Position numbers and translations under genes: made by a program. The notes below the pieces were generated by a model. That model did not search any database, had not been told where the DNA came from, and saw only the letters and a program-made list of their open reading frames with translations. 64,000 nucleotides of DNA from Dryococelus australis (Eukaryota > Arthropoda > Insecta > Phasmatodea > Phasmatidae). This document shows positions 47,446-58,528 of the stretch, one piece after another. The stretch spans positions 14,522,295 to 14,586,294 of the forward strand of contig CM057002.1 in NCBI GenBank assembly GCA_029891345.1, given 5' to 3'. Position 1 is the first letter of the stretch, and each line of letters starts with the position of its first letter.

Positions 47446-49319
47446 ATTATGGATACTCGGGCTGTCTTCATGTAAATATACAGTTAGGATGTTCGCAATA
47501 CTCACGTTGGAGTACTTTTAGTAGGGGAACCCGATTTTCGCAAAAATGTTTCAGAACCAGTTGTATTTCATAAAAGTTTAGCTCATATCTACTCTCGCAG
47601 TTGGATTATTTACGTGTTATGCGTCTTTGCTGTCTGTGTGCGAATCATATATGTAACAGCTACTTAGCACTTAGCCTTCCAGGGTCTTGCTATGCTCACC
47701 CACAGGCACAGGTCTCCTTGGACAGCTGGTGAGTTCCCAGCGCTCAGGGCCCCATGCCCGCTTCCGCCACTAGGCATTTCTCTTCAGCCACCTGCCCCAC
47801 TGGGCATAGCTATTCCTCTGGAGAAATAATCCATCCACCACCGTAGAGATTATTGAAACGACTGCCATCGCGTGTCCTACCTCAGTTGACCTCATGGGCA
47901 TCAGTATGCCCCCCAGAATGCGAGAGTCTGGATGTCCCTTGCAGGCACGACTCGTTACCCCAAACGTTCCACAGACTAAGAGGGAACCTCACACGGGGCC
48001 GAGGTCAGTCCGAGCTACTATTTCATTTTCAACACACTTGTGGGTTCTCTGGATAGGGTCGACTGATGCTTCTAACCCTTACCAGGTTCTCTCCATACTA
48101 TTGGGTTTCTACGCCGTGATATCCTAGTCTTCCGCTGTACCCGATTTCGTAAAAGCTCGTGCAAGGTCTGCCATAGCTGCCGTTATGCCGGCCTGTACGG
48201 CACCCGTAATGGCAATTTTCGCCTCGCGCTGCCAGATTTCATCACAGGTTTGGTAATTGAACCTGTCCTATTTTCCGTGGCAGGTTCCATACCGGCTCTC
48301 GTGCCTGGCCAATCACATTGCAGTTTCAGAGCGCAGGGTACTCCCCGTGGCTACTACTTGAAACGAGTTAATGAAGAAACTGAAAAGGACACCTCCATCT
48401 TGAATTTATATCCGTGAGATTGAAACTCTTTCAAATAGATTTAAAATACAAAGACGAGTAATATTGGCTATGACAACTTTTAATTACTGTTTAAAACCGT
48501 TGTAAATACTTAGAACATTACCTACTACATGAAAAATGAAATTAAAACAATGAACATTATCAAAAGTATATAAACCTCAAACTTAGTGTGTGAACTGGTG
48601 CTACAGTGGTAAACTTGTAGCTCCCGCGAGTACTATATTAATTTTGACCATTAGTTCGAAACTCCGTCGGACCCAAATTTTTTTATCATTAAATTTCACA
48701 TGCGGATAATATCCTGTTACATAAAATTTTCGTCAAAATAAAAAAATAACACTCGTACTATAGCGACTACACGTCATTTTCAAGTAAATGAGTGAAACTA
48801 TACTAGTAAGAAATAATTTATGTATAACGCGAACAGTAATATTGCAATATTGAGATGTGCTAGCTAGTAGTTTTATAGGCCTACGCAAGTTACCAACTGG
48901 CAGCAGTTCATATATACTACAAACCACACACTGCGCACCCACCGAGGATGCCAAATGCTAGTACGCGAACTGCTGTCGTGTAATATGAATCTTCCATGGC
49001 GGCTCATATAGCGGCTGGTATACCGGCTCGTGCACCAGGGCGTGTACAAGGACCAAGTACGGCAGCAGGTACCGTGTCGTATCCGCTTTAGATTGGACCG
49101 GCCCGCTACCAGGCACCACCTCACGAATTGCCCCGGGGTACGTTTTGGCTGTGACGCAGATACCATTTGCAGTAAAGCATGGTGTAGGGAACGCCCGGGA
49201 GTTTACCCATGTCTGCTCATCCCAACCATGTAACTGTCTCAATACTGTTGCACTCGTTTCTGGTTTTATTTCTAGAGTTATTGATTTTACTTTCAAAGAG
49301 AAGTCAAGTAGGCATGTCC

Positions 49320-49557
49320 TATAGGCTGTTCGCAGTAAAATGAGCACTTTCGAAAGCCCTGCTTAATATCTACTTGTATACACCTTGTGTATTCCTCCGC
49401 CTTATGTAAAACTAACATTGTCATGGGTCTCATCACCTCATTCATGCGTCGGAAGTGAAATTGTGAACTTATTAAAAAAAGTAAATATATTTCTTATCTG
49501 CTCATTTTTACACTTCGATGCATTATTGTCACAATAAAATTATATTTCAAATCAAAG
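49320..49557. mobile_element. Family-A MITE, long form, truncated
   Basis: TATAGGCTGTTCGCAGTAAA, AAGCCCTGCTTAATATCTAC and TTCATGCGTCGGAAGTGAAA match the reverse-orientation long form. Similarity ends after ACACTTCGATGCATTA. Confidence 0.75.
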
Positions 49558-49639
49558 TTAATTAATATACGACATAAATGCTATAATAATGCTATGTGGC
49601 AGCGACTAGACTACCAGGCAAGCATGAACTACCCTGTGT

Positions 49640-49859
49640 ATAATTAAATATAATTTTTATTATACAATACAGTTAATATTACCTTACTTGTATGGGATTT
49701 CCCCCCACTTTTGTCAGGTACTTTTCCCGTACGATTAGGGAATAGTACCTTACTTGTCATGTAAATTTACTCCACATTTGACAGGTAATTTACATGTAGA
49801 GGAAATTAGCTTCCCTTACATGTAAGAGAATTTTACCTGAATTTTTTTACAGTGTAACT
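49640..49859. mobile_element. Half copy of the tRNA-core inverted-repeat element
   Basis: This is the reverse complement of 51,771-51,990, down to TTTTTTTACAGTG at the end. It includes GATTAGGGAATAGTACCTTA and TTCCCTTACATGTAAGAGAA. The half with the tRNA-like segment and the other terminus are absent. Confidence 0.7.
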
Positions 49860-50735
49860 AGCACTACTTTTGTTTCTGAAAAGAATCAGGCCACACTAGC
49901 CGGCGTATCATAATTGACTGATTTTCCAACAATAGCGTTTTAGAACAAAACTTATTCATTCTAAATTGGAATCAGCTAGGGACGAGCGCAGAAAAGAACG
50001 TTTCAGTTAATTACGAAGTTATTTTATATTTTATTTATGATAATTGCAATTATCCAGTTTTTAACGTAGAAAATAAAACTCTGTTACACACGCGACACTA
50101 ACACTTACCTAGTGGTGAAAATTTTGGTTGCCAAACTTTCAACATTGATATTCCCAACCTGAGTGGAAGTGATCATAGCTGAGATAGTGCAAGTGTATCA
50201 GTGATAACAGATAGGTAAAGCAAACAGGTACGAGTTGTTACTGTTGATGGCGACTAAACTGGCAACTGTCACTGACAATATCATTACCAGGAGAACAAAA
50301 ATAAGAAGAGCTCGTTGGTTACACGAGCGTAATCTGAAGCTTGTCCTGCCAATGGATGTCGCCCCTACCTGCACTTCAGAGAATTCAATCAATTTTCAGC
50401 CACTGTGACGACTGAATAAAAACTTACAAAATAATTTTGCTTCTTTTTTTAAACATTTAATATCATTACAATGGCCAGCAGTTTCAATGCCAGTACATCA
50501 TATACCGACAGCAAGTAAGTTATGTGGTACTAATTTACTTAAAAAATTACATTAAATTAAAATTGTATACGCCCTGAATTTTAAAATTTCAGTTTAAACG
50601 GTGACCAACTTAAATAAGTGATATCGGACTATAAATGTTATAAAAAAAATAGTTTTTTTATTTTTTGTTAGCAGAGACTCGACTACCAGGAGCGCATAAA
50701 CTACAAATGACCTACAATATGTCAGGAATATGAAG

Positions 50736-51166
50736 TATAGTTGATTCACGGTATCTTCGGCCTTTTCGGAAGCCCTGCTGAAGTTCTACTTCCAGGATAT
50801 TCCTCCGCCTCGTGCTAACTAAGCTTGGCTAAGTATGGAAGATTACACCAGAGGGACAACGCACTAGATTCGTGCGCACTCTGTTGTAACAGTATTTTGT
50901 TTAAGAACTATTTCTCACTAGGCGCTACCAACACACATATTTTATCACTGTTTTTATTCAAATAATTTATAAATGAAGCAATATAACTTATAGGTAAAAT
51001 ATGAATAACATTTCAATTTAACAGAGAAAAAGTTTACTTTAATGCATACAAGTTTAAAACTCTTGTGATACAGGGCGTATTTAGGAAACAACCAAGAATA
51101 TCATACATGGCGAGATTTTTCAAGGGTTTGATTCAAAAAAGCCGAAGAAAGAGTGAATGGACTTTA
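50736..51166. mobile_element. Family-B MITE, complete, 431 bp
   Basis: It starts TATAGTTGATTCACGG and ends GTGAATGGACTTTAG. Between lie AAGCCCTGCTGAAGTTCTAC, GATATTCCTCCGCCTCGTGC, GGGACAACGCACTAGATTCG, ACTATTTCTCACTAGGCGCT and ACCAACACACATATTTTATC. This uninterrupted copy defines the family order. Confidence 0.8.
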
Positions 51167-51770
51167 GTTGCGAACATGTACGAGTTGTTACTGAGAAATA
51201 TATTTTAGTAGTAGTAAGATGTTAGGAACAAAACTACATTTTTCTTAAGGGAGAGTCTGGGAGTAAGAAAAATGCCCGCCGCTAGGTGCACCAGTTGGTA
51301 ACTATTTACGCCAGTTTCGGCGATAGTCTTAAGGAAGAGAGGTACCGCAGGGCCTCAGGTCTCTCGGCCAATGGGAGGCGCGACCGCACACTCGTGTGGC
51401 GGAGGATCAAACCGTATTTCCGGTGGCTAACGTGTCTCCGGGGACCTGAGTGCTAGACAAACTGCTTCTCTTTCCCTCTCGCCCGTAGACCACTCTAGTG
51501 GCTCCAGGATAACCTCTTACCCTATTGAGCATTGGAGGTATTCCTCCGAGAACGAGATTTTAACCTGCAGGCCTTACAAGACTCTGCGATATACGGCCGC
51601 GCACAAGGAAAAACTTCGTTGCAGTATCTGATATTTTAAATATACTGATGCGAATATATATTCTGTTTACAGTTAACTGAGCACTTTTGATAGAACTGCT
51701 CAAAATACTTTTATCTCACTATGTATTCTTCCTCTATATAAGGTTAACGCTGCCATGGACTGTCGCACTG

Positions 51771-52630
51771 TAAAAAAATTGAGGTAAAATTCCCTTACAT
51801 GTAAGGGAAGATAATTTCCTCTACACGTAAGGTAAAATTACCTGTCAAATGTGCAGTAAATTTACATTACAAGTAGGGTACTATTCCCTAATCGTACGGG
51901 AAAAGTACCTGACAAGAGTGGGGGGAAATCCCATACAAGTAAGGTATTATTAACTATATTGTATAATAAAAATTATATTTAAATATACACAGTGTATTAG
52001 TACCGTTCATTTTTCTTTATTACCTACATCCTTTGACGAATAGTAACCGAATTCTTAACTCTAAAATCTGCGACACTTGCCGGAGGGCGGGCGCCCACTA
52101 TGGACCTCTATCGCCATAGGCCGAGGCGGTATATATTACACCACGACGGCAGCACGACATGACAAGTGAATATTAGTGTGTTAATGGGTTGTTTTTTTCT
52201 GTCCGTCCTTGCACTTAGCTGTTAAGGAATTGCTGAAGAGATGCACGCCTCCTAAGGTAATTTTCCCATCCATTTATGGTATTTTCCACCGCTATGTACG
52301 TGAATTCTACCCCAGACTGAGGTAGTTATACTTTACATATTAAGAGCCAAGTTGGACAGCTTGTATGACTAGAGAACAAAAATTAATTTTAAGGTAGAAA
52401 ATATATATTATACAATTTATTATCAAATAGTTACCAATCGACTAGGAGATCCACACGTCGTGTGGCAATTGTCCCATCCATGTATGGAATTTTTCACTAC
52501 CATGTATGCGAATTTTACTCCACAGTACAGTAATTATACCTTACACGTAAGGAAAACTATGTTTCCCCCACAAGTTCGGGAATATTACCTTCCACTTGTC
52601 GAGTAATTTTACCATTATTTTTTACAGTGC
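51771..52630 (+). mobile_element. Inverted-repeat element with subterminal palindromes and tRNA-like core (copy 2)
   Basis: The left end is CACTGTAAAAAAATTGAGGT. The reverse complement of the right end is CACTGTAAAAAATAATGGTA. Both are followed by AAAATT. Subterminal parts repeat GTAAGGTAAAATTACC, CCTAATCGTACGGGAAAAGT and GGGGGAAATCCCATACAAGT. A tRNA-like segment lies at about 52,096-52,160 on the minus strand. The copy is 860 bp, against 620 bp for copy 1, because extra AT-rich sequence lies around 52,330-52,450. Confidence 0.65.
52096..52160 (-). other. tRNA-like segment inside the 51.8-kb element
   Basis: On the minus strand GTCGTGGTGTAATATATACC is followed by GCCTCGGCCTATGGCGATAG, AGGTCCATAGTGGGCGCCC. 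It lines up base for base with 19,048-19,106 in copy 1, sharing GTCGTGGTGTA, TCGGCCTAT, GATA and CCATAGT. Orientation relative to the element is the same in both copies. Confidence 0.5.
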
Positions 52631-52898
52631 ACTGTATTCATGCGTCATTCTAAGGAAACCGTGAACTTTTTTTTTTAGGAAAGTATGTGTGTTCATAATA
52701 AGCCAGCTCGTGCGGTTGTGAGCATAACACAAGCAATACTGACTTTAGTAGCAGCAAAATTAGATGTTACTCTCTCAGAACAACGTCAAAGGGTGGAACA
52801 TTTTTTCTTTCGTAAATCGCTGCCAGCTTAACTGGAACCCGCATGGCAGTAAATACTGTGTGGTATTATGGGCAGTGATTTTATTTTTCCAGAGGTTG

Positions 52899-53166
52899 AG
52901 GGGCAGCTGTGGCTAAGCGGTTAGCCTGCTCGCCTCCCACTAAGGCGAACACCTGGTTCAATCCCCGGCCGGGCCACTTCTTCAGATTTTCGCAAGTGGG
53001 GATTGTGATGGACGATTCCGCTGGTCGGCGAGTTTCCTCGGGGACCTCCAGTATCCCCCCCCCCTTTCCCGTTGCGTTCCGACGCCCCTCCATCCTCACC
53101 ACGTGTCGCCCTCGTCGGCTCTCAAGACCTCGATGTTAAGCGCTGCCCAAATATCTTCACTCATTC
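52899..53166 (+). mobile_element. tRNA-derived SINE, most complete copy
   Basis: The head GGGCAGCTGTGGCTAAGCGG then TTAGCCTGCTCGCC contains TGGCTAAGCGG, a full match to the Pol III A-box consensus. CTGGTTCAATCCCCGGCC gives the B box 40 bp later. The body GATTGTGATGGACGATTCCG, CTGGTCGGCGAGTTTCCTCG and CGTCGGCTCTCAAGACCTCG is shared by all copies. The tail is CCAAATATCTTCACTCATTC. The parent tRNA cannot be named securely. Confidence 0.88.
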
Positions 53167-53437
53167 ATTGTCGGAAACCAATTCGTAAATCATGCTAATG
53201 CAGATGACCGCAAATCCTAAACCTCATTAGTTGTGAGAATGAAACAAATGTGTCGGCTTAAGTAAAACACCACTAAAAACATTCTTAATTGCGAAAACTG
53301 AAATCATAAATAAAAAGATTTTGAAATTGTTAATTTGTGTCGTGCGGTGGCTGGTGTTCGGTTAGTGATAGTATCTACTGTGTGATATGCCATGTACTTG
53401 GTTGTTAGCCTACAAGAAAGGCTTATGAGATAACTTT

Positions 53438-53440
<3 letters not shown>

Positions 53441-53484
<44 letters not shown>
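53441..53484. repeat. (GT)n microsatellite
   Basis: Twenty-two GT dinucleotides immediately precede the divergent tandem array. Confidence 0.9.
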
Positions 53485-53486
<2 letters not shown>

Positions 53487-53499
53487 GCCTTTTTCAACT

Positions 53500-55480
53500 T
53501 TTGAATGCGTGGACCGAATTTCACCAAACTTGATGAATATATGGTACTTAGAAATTACACCTGACTTTCATAGTTTTCTATTAAATTGGGCAGATACTTT
53601 CAAAATGGCGGCCGTTTTAAAATTTGGGGTGATTTGTCACATCTCGGGAACCATTCAGCCGATTTAAAACAAATGTTATATGCTGGCAGAGCATCGTGTA
53701 AGTATCATATTTTGAGTGGGATATTGTTGTTGGTCCGCCATTTTGGAAAATAGCATCAAATGATTAAATAAATATTTTTCATTATATCTCTAAAACTATT
53801 AAACTAATTCTCACCCAATTTGGCAGATACGTAATACAATGATAGATCAAGAAAACGCAAGTGATTGAACTTGATAGGGCACTTACGTTCAAAATTGCGG
53901 CCATACATTTTTTTTGTATATCTGCCATACCATTCAAACAATTTCAACACAATTTTGTATACTGAAAGTATCTGTTAGAAGTATTATGTATACCAAGAAC
54001 TAACCACTTTTATCAGCCATTTCGGATGATAGCGCCATACGAATAAAGTTATTATTCATACCTCGGTAAACAGTTTACCGATCCCTACCAAATGTAACAA
54101 ACAACTAATACTAATGAAGATGACATTAAGTGATATGTTTTAAGCATTCCAGACATTTATTTTCCAAATGACGACTAGATAGCAATTTAGGTTTAGAATG
54201 CTATATGTTCGAAATTATGTAATCAATTTGAACATAACTTTGTATTTTAGCATTAGATATTGGGTCTATCAACTGTATCTACACGAGGCATATTTTATCC
54301 GCCATTTTGTAACATGGCGCTATTCGAATAAATTAAGTTTTTATGTCATAACTCGGGAAACAATTTTCCAATTCCTATCAAATTTGGCAAAAAATAGTAC
54401 TGAAGCAGATGATGTTAGGAGGTATCTTGTAAGCAAGCCAGGCACTTATGGCGGACATTTAGTTATTTTAGCTTTAAACACTTTATCGTCGAAACCATGT
54501 AATCTTTCCAACTTAACTTTGTATGCTAGCGTTAGATATTACAACTATCAACTGTATCTATACGGAGCATCTTTTGTCATCCATTTTGTAAGATAGCGAC
54601 ACGTGAATAGATAAAGATTTTATGTCATATAGCGGGAAACACAAATTTCTACCAAATTTGGCAAATAAACAGTACTCCAGCAGGTGGTGTAAACTGACAT
54701 GTTTTAAGTAGGTCAGGCAATTATTTTCGTAATGGTTGCTATATCAACAGTTTAGCTCCATTAATTTTAGCAACGAAACCAATTCTAACTTAATTTTGTA
54801 TGCTGGCAGTGCCTATTGCAACCATCAAATATGTCTGTGCAGTCTCATTTCTCTGTGATCGGCAATATTACATGTATTTTTTAAGTATGACACGCTTATT
54901 TCAGAATGGCGGCTATAAGTTAATTTTAGTTTTGTGGGCTATATCTACGAAGTTATGTAATCTATTTTAACTTAACTTTGTATAGCGGCATGTGCTACTA
55001 CATTACTACATCACTTTTTTGTTCTCCATTTATGAAGATTGCTATATGAAAATTATGTAGGTTTTGTGCCATATTTAGAGCACCAATCAACCGATTCTTA
55101 CCAAATGTCACACTGGAACGCTACAGAAGTCCATGTAAACATTCATGATTTAAATGGGCCAGGCAACGATGTTCAAAATGGCTGTCTCATAAATAATTTA
55201 GGTAAGTTTGCTGCATCTAATAAACGATTTAACAAAATTCAACCAAATTTTGTAGGTTAGCATTATATATTAGAAATTTTGTATGATAGCATTAAGTATT
55301 AAAATAAAAGTTTTTTTTTAGGTAATATATAGGGACCAAACTACCGATTTCCACCAAATGCTTCATACAATTATCGCTACGGTAGGCCATGTAAACTTAA
55401 ATGTTTTAAGTGGCTCAGTCACTTATTTTCAAAATGACGGCACTCTAAATATTTTAGGTTAGTACACCCTATTATTCGAA
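53500..55480. repeat. Divergent tandem array, about 270-290-bp units, with ATGGC motifs
   Basis: About seven diverged units share a phrase like TCGGGAACCATTCAGCCGAT, then ACCAAATTTGGCA, TTTTGTATGCTGGCA and a (C/T)CGCCATTTTG. AAAATGGCGGC-type blocks recur near 53,604, 53,893, 54,163, 54,448, 54,729, 54,908, 55,175 and 55,432. Open frames within it (for example + 54,198-54,596) are not shared between units, so it is non-coding. Confidence 0.7.
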
Positions 55481-55524
55481 ACATTAAACTGATTAAATCC
55501 GAAGTTGATGCTCTTTATTCGAGC

Positions 55525-55590
55525 CCATAATGCACTGCATTGCACGCTATCTTATTGCACGAGGTTTTCTGGGTTCAAATCCCGGGCAAC
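55525..55590 (+). other. tRNA-like 3' half (weak)
   Basis: CTGGGTTCAAATCCCGGGCA (55,569-55,588) carries a perfect T-arm/B-box motif with a 5-bp stem. The upstream sequence does not form a convincing D arm. It may be a tRNA fragment or SINE head. Confidence 0.3.
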
Positions 55591-55619
55591 GCACGTGTGT
55601 ATTTGTAATTGTCTCACTA

Positions 55620-56990
55620 GTGTAGCAAGGAAGAGTTAGTACTGACATACGGTACGTGGCGAAGCAGAGAGATATAGGAAGTGCAGGTACTGGCATACGG
55701 TACATGGTGAAGCAGAGATAAGTATGGTACTGACGCGTGGTGAAGTGGAGAGATAGAGGAGGGGCAGGTACTGACATACGGTACGTGGTGAAGCAGATAT
55801 AAGTGTGGTACTGACACGTTGTGAAGTGGAGAGATAGAGGAAGGGCAGGTACTGACATACGGTACGTGGTGAAGCACAGATAAGTGTGGTACTGACGCGT
55901 GGTGAAGTGGAGAGATAGAGGAGGGGCAGGTACTGACATACGGTACGTGGTGAAGCAGATATAAGTGTGGTACTGACGCGTGGTGAAGTGGAGAGATAGA
56001 GGAAGGGCAGGTACTGACATACGGTACGTGGTGAAGCACAGATAAGTGTGGTACCGACACGTTGTGAAGTGGAGAGATAGAGGAATGGCAGGTACTGACA
56101 TACGGTACGTGGTGAAGCAGAGAGATGGGAGAATGTCTGGTACTGACGCGTGGTGAAGTGGAGAGATAGAGGAAGGGCAGGTACTGACATACGGTACGTG
56201 GTGAAGCAGAGAGATGGGAGAATGTCTGGTACTGACGCGGTGAAGAGAGATAGAGGAAGGGCAGGTATGGGGCATCGGTACGTGGTGTGAAGCAGAGAAA
56301 AGTGTGGTACTGACGCGTGGTGAAGTGGAGAGATAGAGGAAGGGAAGGTACTGACATACGGTACGTGGTGAAGCAGAGATAAGTATGGTACTGATGCGTG
56401 GTGAAGTGGAGAGATAGAGGAAGGGCAGGTAATGACATACGGTACGTGGTGAAGCAGAGAGATGGGAGAATGTCTGGTACTGACGCGTGGTGAAGTGGAG
56501 AGATAGAGGAAGGGCAGGTACTGACATACGGTACGTGGTGAAGCACAGATAAGTATGGTACTGATGCGTGGTGAAGTGGAGAGATAGAGGAAGGGCAGGT
56601 AATGACATACGGTACGTGGTGAAGCAGAGAGATGGGAGAATGTCTGGTACTGACGCGTGGTGAAGTGGTGAGATAGAGGAAGGGCAGGTACTGACATACG
56701 GTACGTGGTGAAGCAGATATAAGTGTGGTACTGACGCGTGGTGAAGTGGAGAGATAGAGGAAGGGCGGGTACTGACATACGGTACGTGGTGAAGCACAGA
56801 TAAGTGTGGTACTGATGCGTGGTGAAGTGGAGAGATAGAGGAAGGGCAGGTAATGACATACGGTACGTGGTGAAGCAGAGAGATGGGAGAATGTCTGGTA
56901 CTGACGCGTGGTGAAGTGGAGAGATAGAGGAAGGGCAGGTACTGACATACGGTACGTGGTGAAGCACAGATAAGTGTGGTACTGACGAGT
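55620..56990. repeat. 81/89-bp minisatellite abutting the TM4 exon donor, about 17 units
   Basis: Each unit has two related halves, GGTACTGACGCGTGGTGAAG with GGAGAGATAGAGG, and GGTACTGACATACGGTACGT with GGTGAAGCA. Short units end CAGATAAGTGT (81 bp) and long units GAGATGGGAGAATGTCT (89 bp). Units with AATGACATACGG are always long and recur 170 bp (56,431 to 56,601) or 251 bp apart, showing a higher-order repeat. All three minus frames are stop-free (503-559 codons when counted with flanks). The last unit overlaps the receptor's 5' splice site. Confidence 0.92.
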
Positions 56991-57201
56991 GGTGAAGGAG
57001 TGGTCCCACCAGTCGGTGCGGCAGAGGTAGGCCTTGAGGTCGTCGGCGGTGCGGCCAACTATGACGAGGGGCGGTGCCACTAGAGTGCGCACCAGCAGGA
57101 ACATGCTGAACACCGCCACCACCACGCCCAGCCTCTTGAGCAGGTCGCCGTCCGTGATCTTCACCGCCTTTGCCGACCGCACGCGGAAGATCACCGAGAT
57201 C
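56987..57201 (-). CDS. GPR158-like: GPR158/179-like receptor, loop 2-TM4-ECL2 exon
   Basis: The exon starts after acceptor TTGCTGTGCAG with one base of a codon, then 71 codons, then C before GTCAGT (215 bp). It reads ISVIFRVRSAKAVKITDGDL, LKRLGVVVAVFSMFLLVRTL, VAPPLVIVGRTADDLKAYLC and RTDWWDHSFTT. The basic loop ending in IT-x-x-x-LL-K/R, TM4 (VVVAVFSMFLLVRTLV) and then a short loop with C-x-x-D-x-W-D match class C orphan receptors GPR158/GPR179. The loop Cys should pair with a Cys at the top of TM3. In vertebrates GPR158 is a glycine-sensing, RGS-coupled receptor. Any ligand in insects is unknown. The last 13 coding bases belong to the repeat unit of the adjoining minisatellite. Confidence 0.88.
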
Positions 57202-58528
57202 CTGCACAGCAACACAACAGCTACACTGAACATGCGGCACTTCTGATTCAGGATAAAACTTCGGTAGAGGCAGTGTGCGCAAACCAATTGTGCAGGAAAC
57301 AGTCTCGTGTATCAACAGTCAGATGCTTTTGTTACTACAGAACTATTGAAACCATTTAGTTTCTAGTAAGCTTAATACACTTTGTACAAAATTAAGTGCT
57401 TTAATATAATAGTTGACTGCACTATAGTCTATCTCATATAAGGTGGCGAGATTTTTTCAGTTTGTGAGTTGCAACTTGACGTATACAGAACAAACAAACT
57501 GCCGGTTACAAAATCGTGAATCGTGTATCAGTTGATGCACGAACGAATAAAAGTTAATATTATGTTGGCTATTCTGAGTGCACTGGCGACGCACATCAGA
57601 CAAGTACAAAATACGCCATAATATAGAGTTCCTAGATTAATTAATATGTTTGATTTTTCATAGTCACAAAACAGCAGCTGTAAGTGTTACAAACTAATCT
57701 TCGTGCTAAAGTAGTAATGCATAGGGGTTCGAAATGAAATGCATAATAAGACGATTCATAGCCAAATAAAACGCGACTTCAAACCTTAGATCTGTTCAGG
57801 TCGTATTACCACTGCTCATCCATGCTTTCCATATGTACTTGATATTCATTCCATAAGCCTACAGAAATATTACATGGAAATATTGAATTATTTTTTCAAA
57901 TAATTAAAACAAATATATTTCAAATTCGTGTCGTTTCGAGACAGTAATAGGAAAAAAGCCAAGTTAAAAAAAAAAAAACAATATCTAGAGGCGGCGAACC
58001 TACTGCTATCTATTGGTATCTCGCGCGGCTCACACGCTTTACCATGTCGTGTGCGCCATCTGTGTGCTCTTTCTCGAACATAACCAACTATAGAGATCGA
58101 TTAAATAGGTTCCGTATGTAAAATAACCAATATACGAACATATACCAATAGTTTCATTTTTCCGCAAGCTCTGCATAATTTTTAACGTAACATATATTTC
58201 GTGTACTGCGATTTGGATTACTAGTAATTTTTATTGGGACAGTAATTATCTGTCTGTGTCCCAACACGGCATGTTTTTTTTTTTTTTCCGAAACCCATTT
58301 CCTTGTCTTTGTGTAGCCTCCAATTGACGCACCAGCTGATGGCGAAAGGATACATATGCTAAAAGTAAACATTCGTTTAACTGTCAAAATCTCGCCAACT
58401 TATATGAAACGGAGAGTACTACTGACTAAGTTGCAATGAAAACAGAAAACAGGATGTACCTAAAAATACATGCCAAAAAGGTGGATACATATTCAGGACA
58501 ATGAAGAGGAGGCAGAAACGTCAATGAA

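Larger units (their letters stand above)
36797..56986 (-). other. GPR158-like: Receptor intron, 20.2 kb
   Basis: The donor is C/GTCAGT at 56,986 and the acceptor TTGTGTTACAG ends at 36,797 (minus strand). The intron is largely mobile and tandem DNA, listed separately. It holds a hAT-like MITE, SINEs, two long-TIR elements, family A/B MITEs, minisatellites at 46.9 and 55.6 kb, and the 53.5-kb array. No feature is seen in 39,200-40,200 or 42,300-43,100 beyond AT-rich sequence and a (TA)n run near 40,240. The stretches 45,310-46,130 and 47,600-48,700 show no recognised gene or repeat. Confidence 0.6.

Noticed and set aside
54198-54596. 132-codon + frame in the 53.5-55.5-kb region.
   Set aside because: It spans parts of tandem units whose other copies are interrupted in every frame.
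55547-57315. Three overlapping minus-strand open frames of 503-559 codons as repeat-protein genes.
   Set aside because: They are one minisatellite read in three frames. Only the 71 codons of exon 56,987-57,201 are supported by homology.
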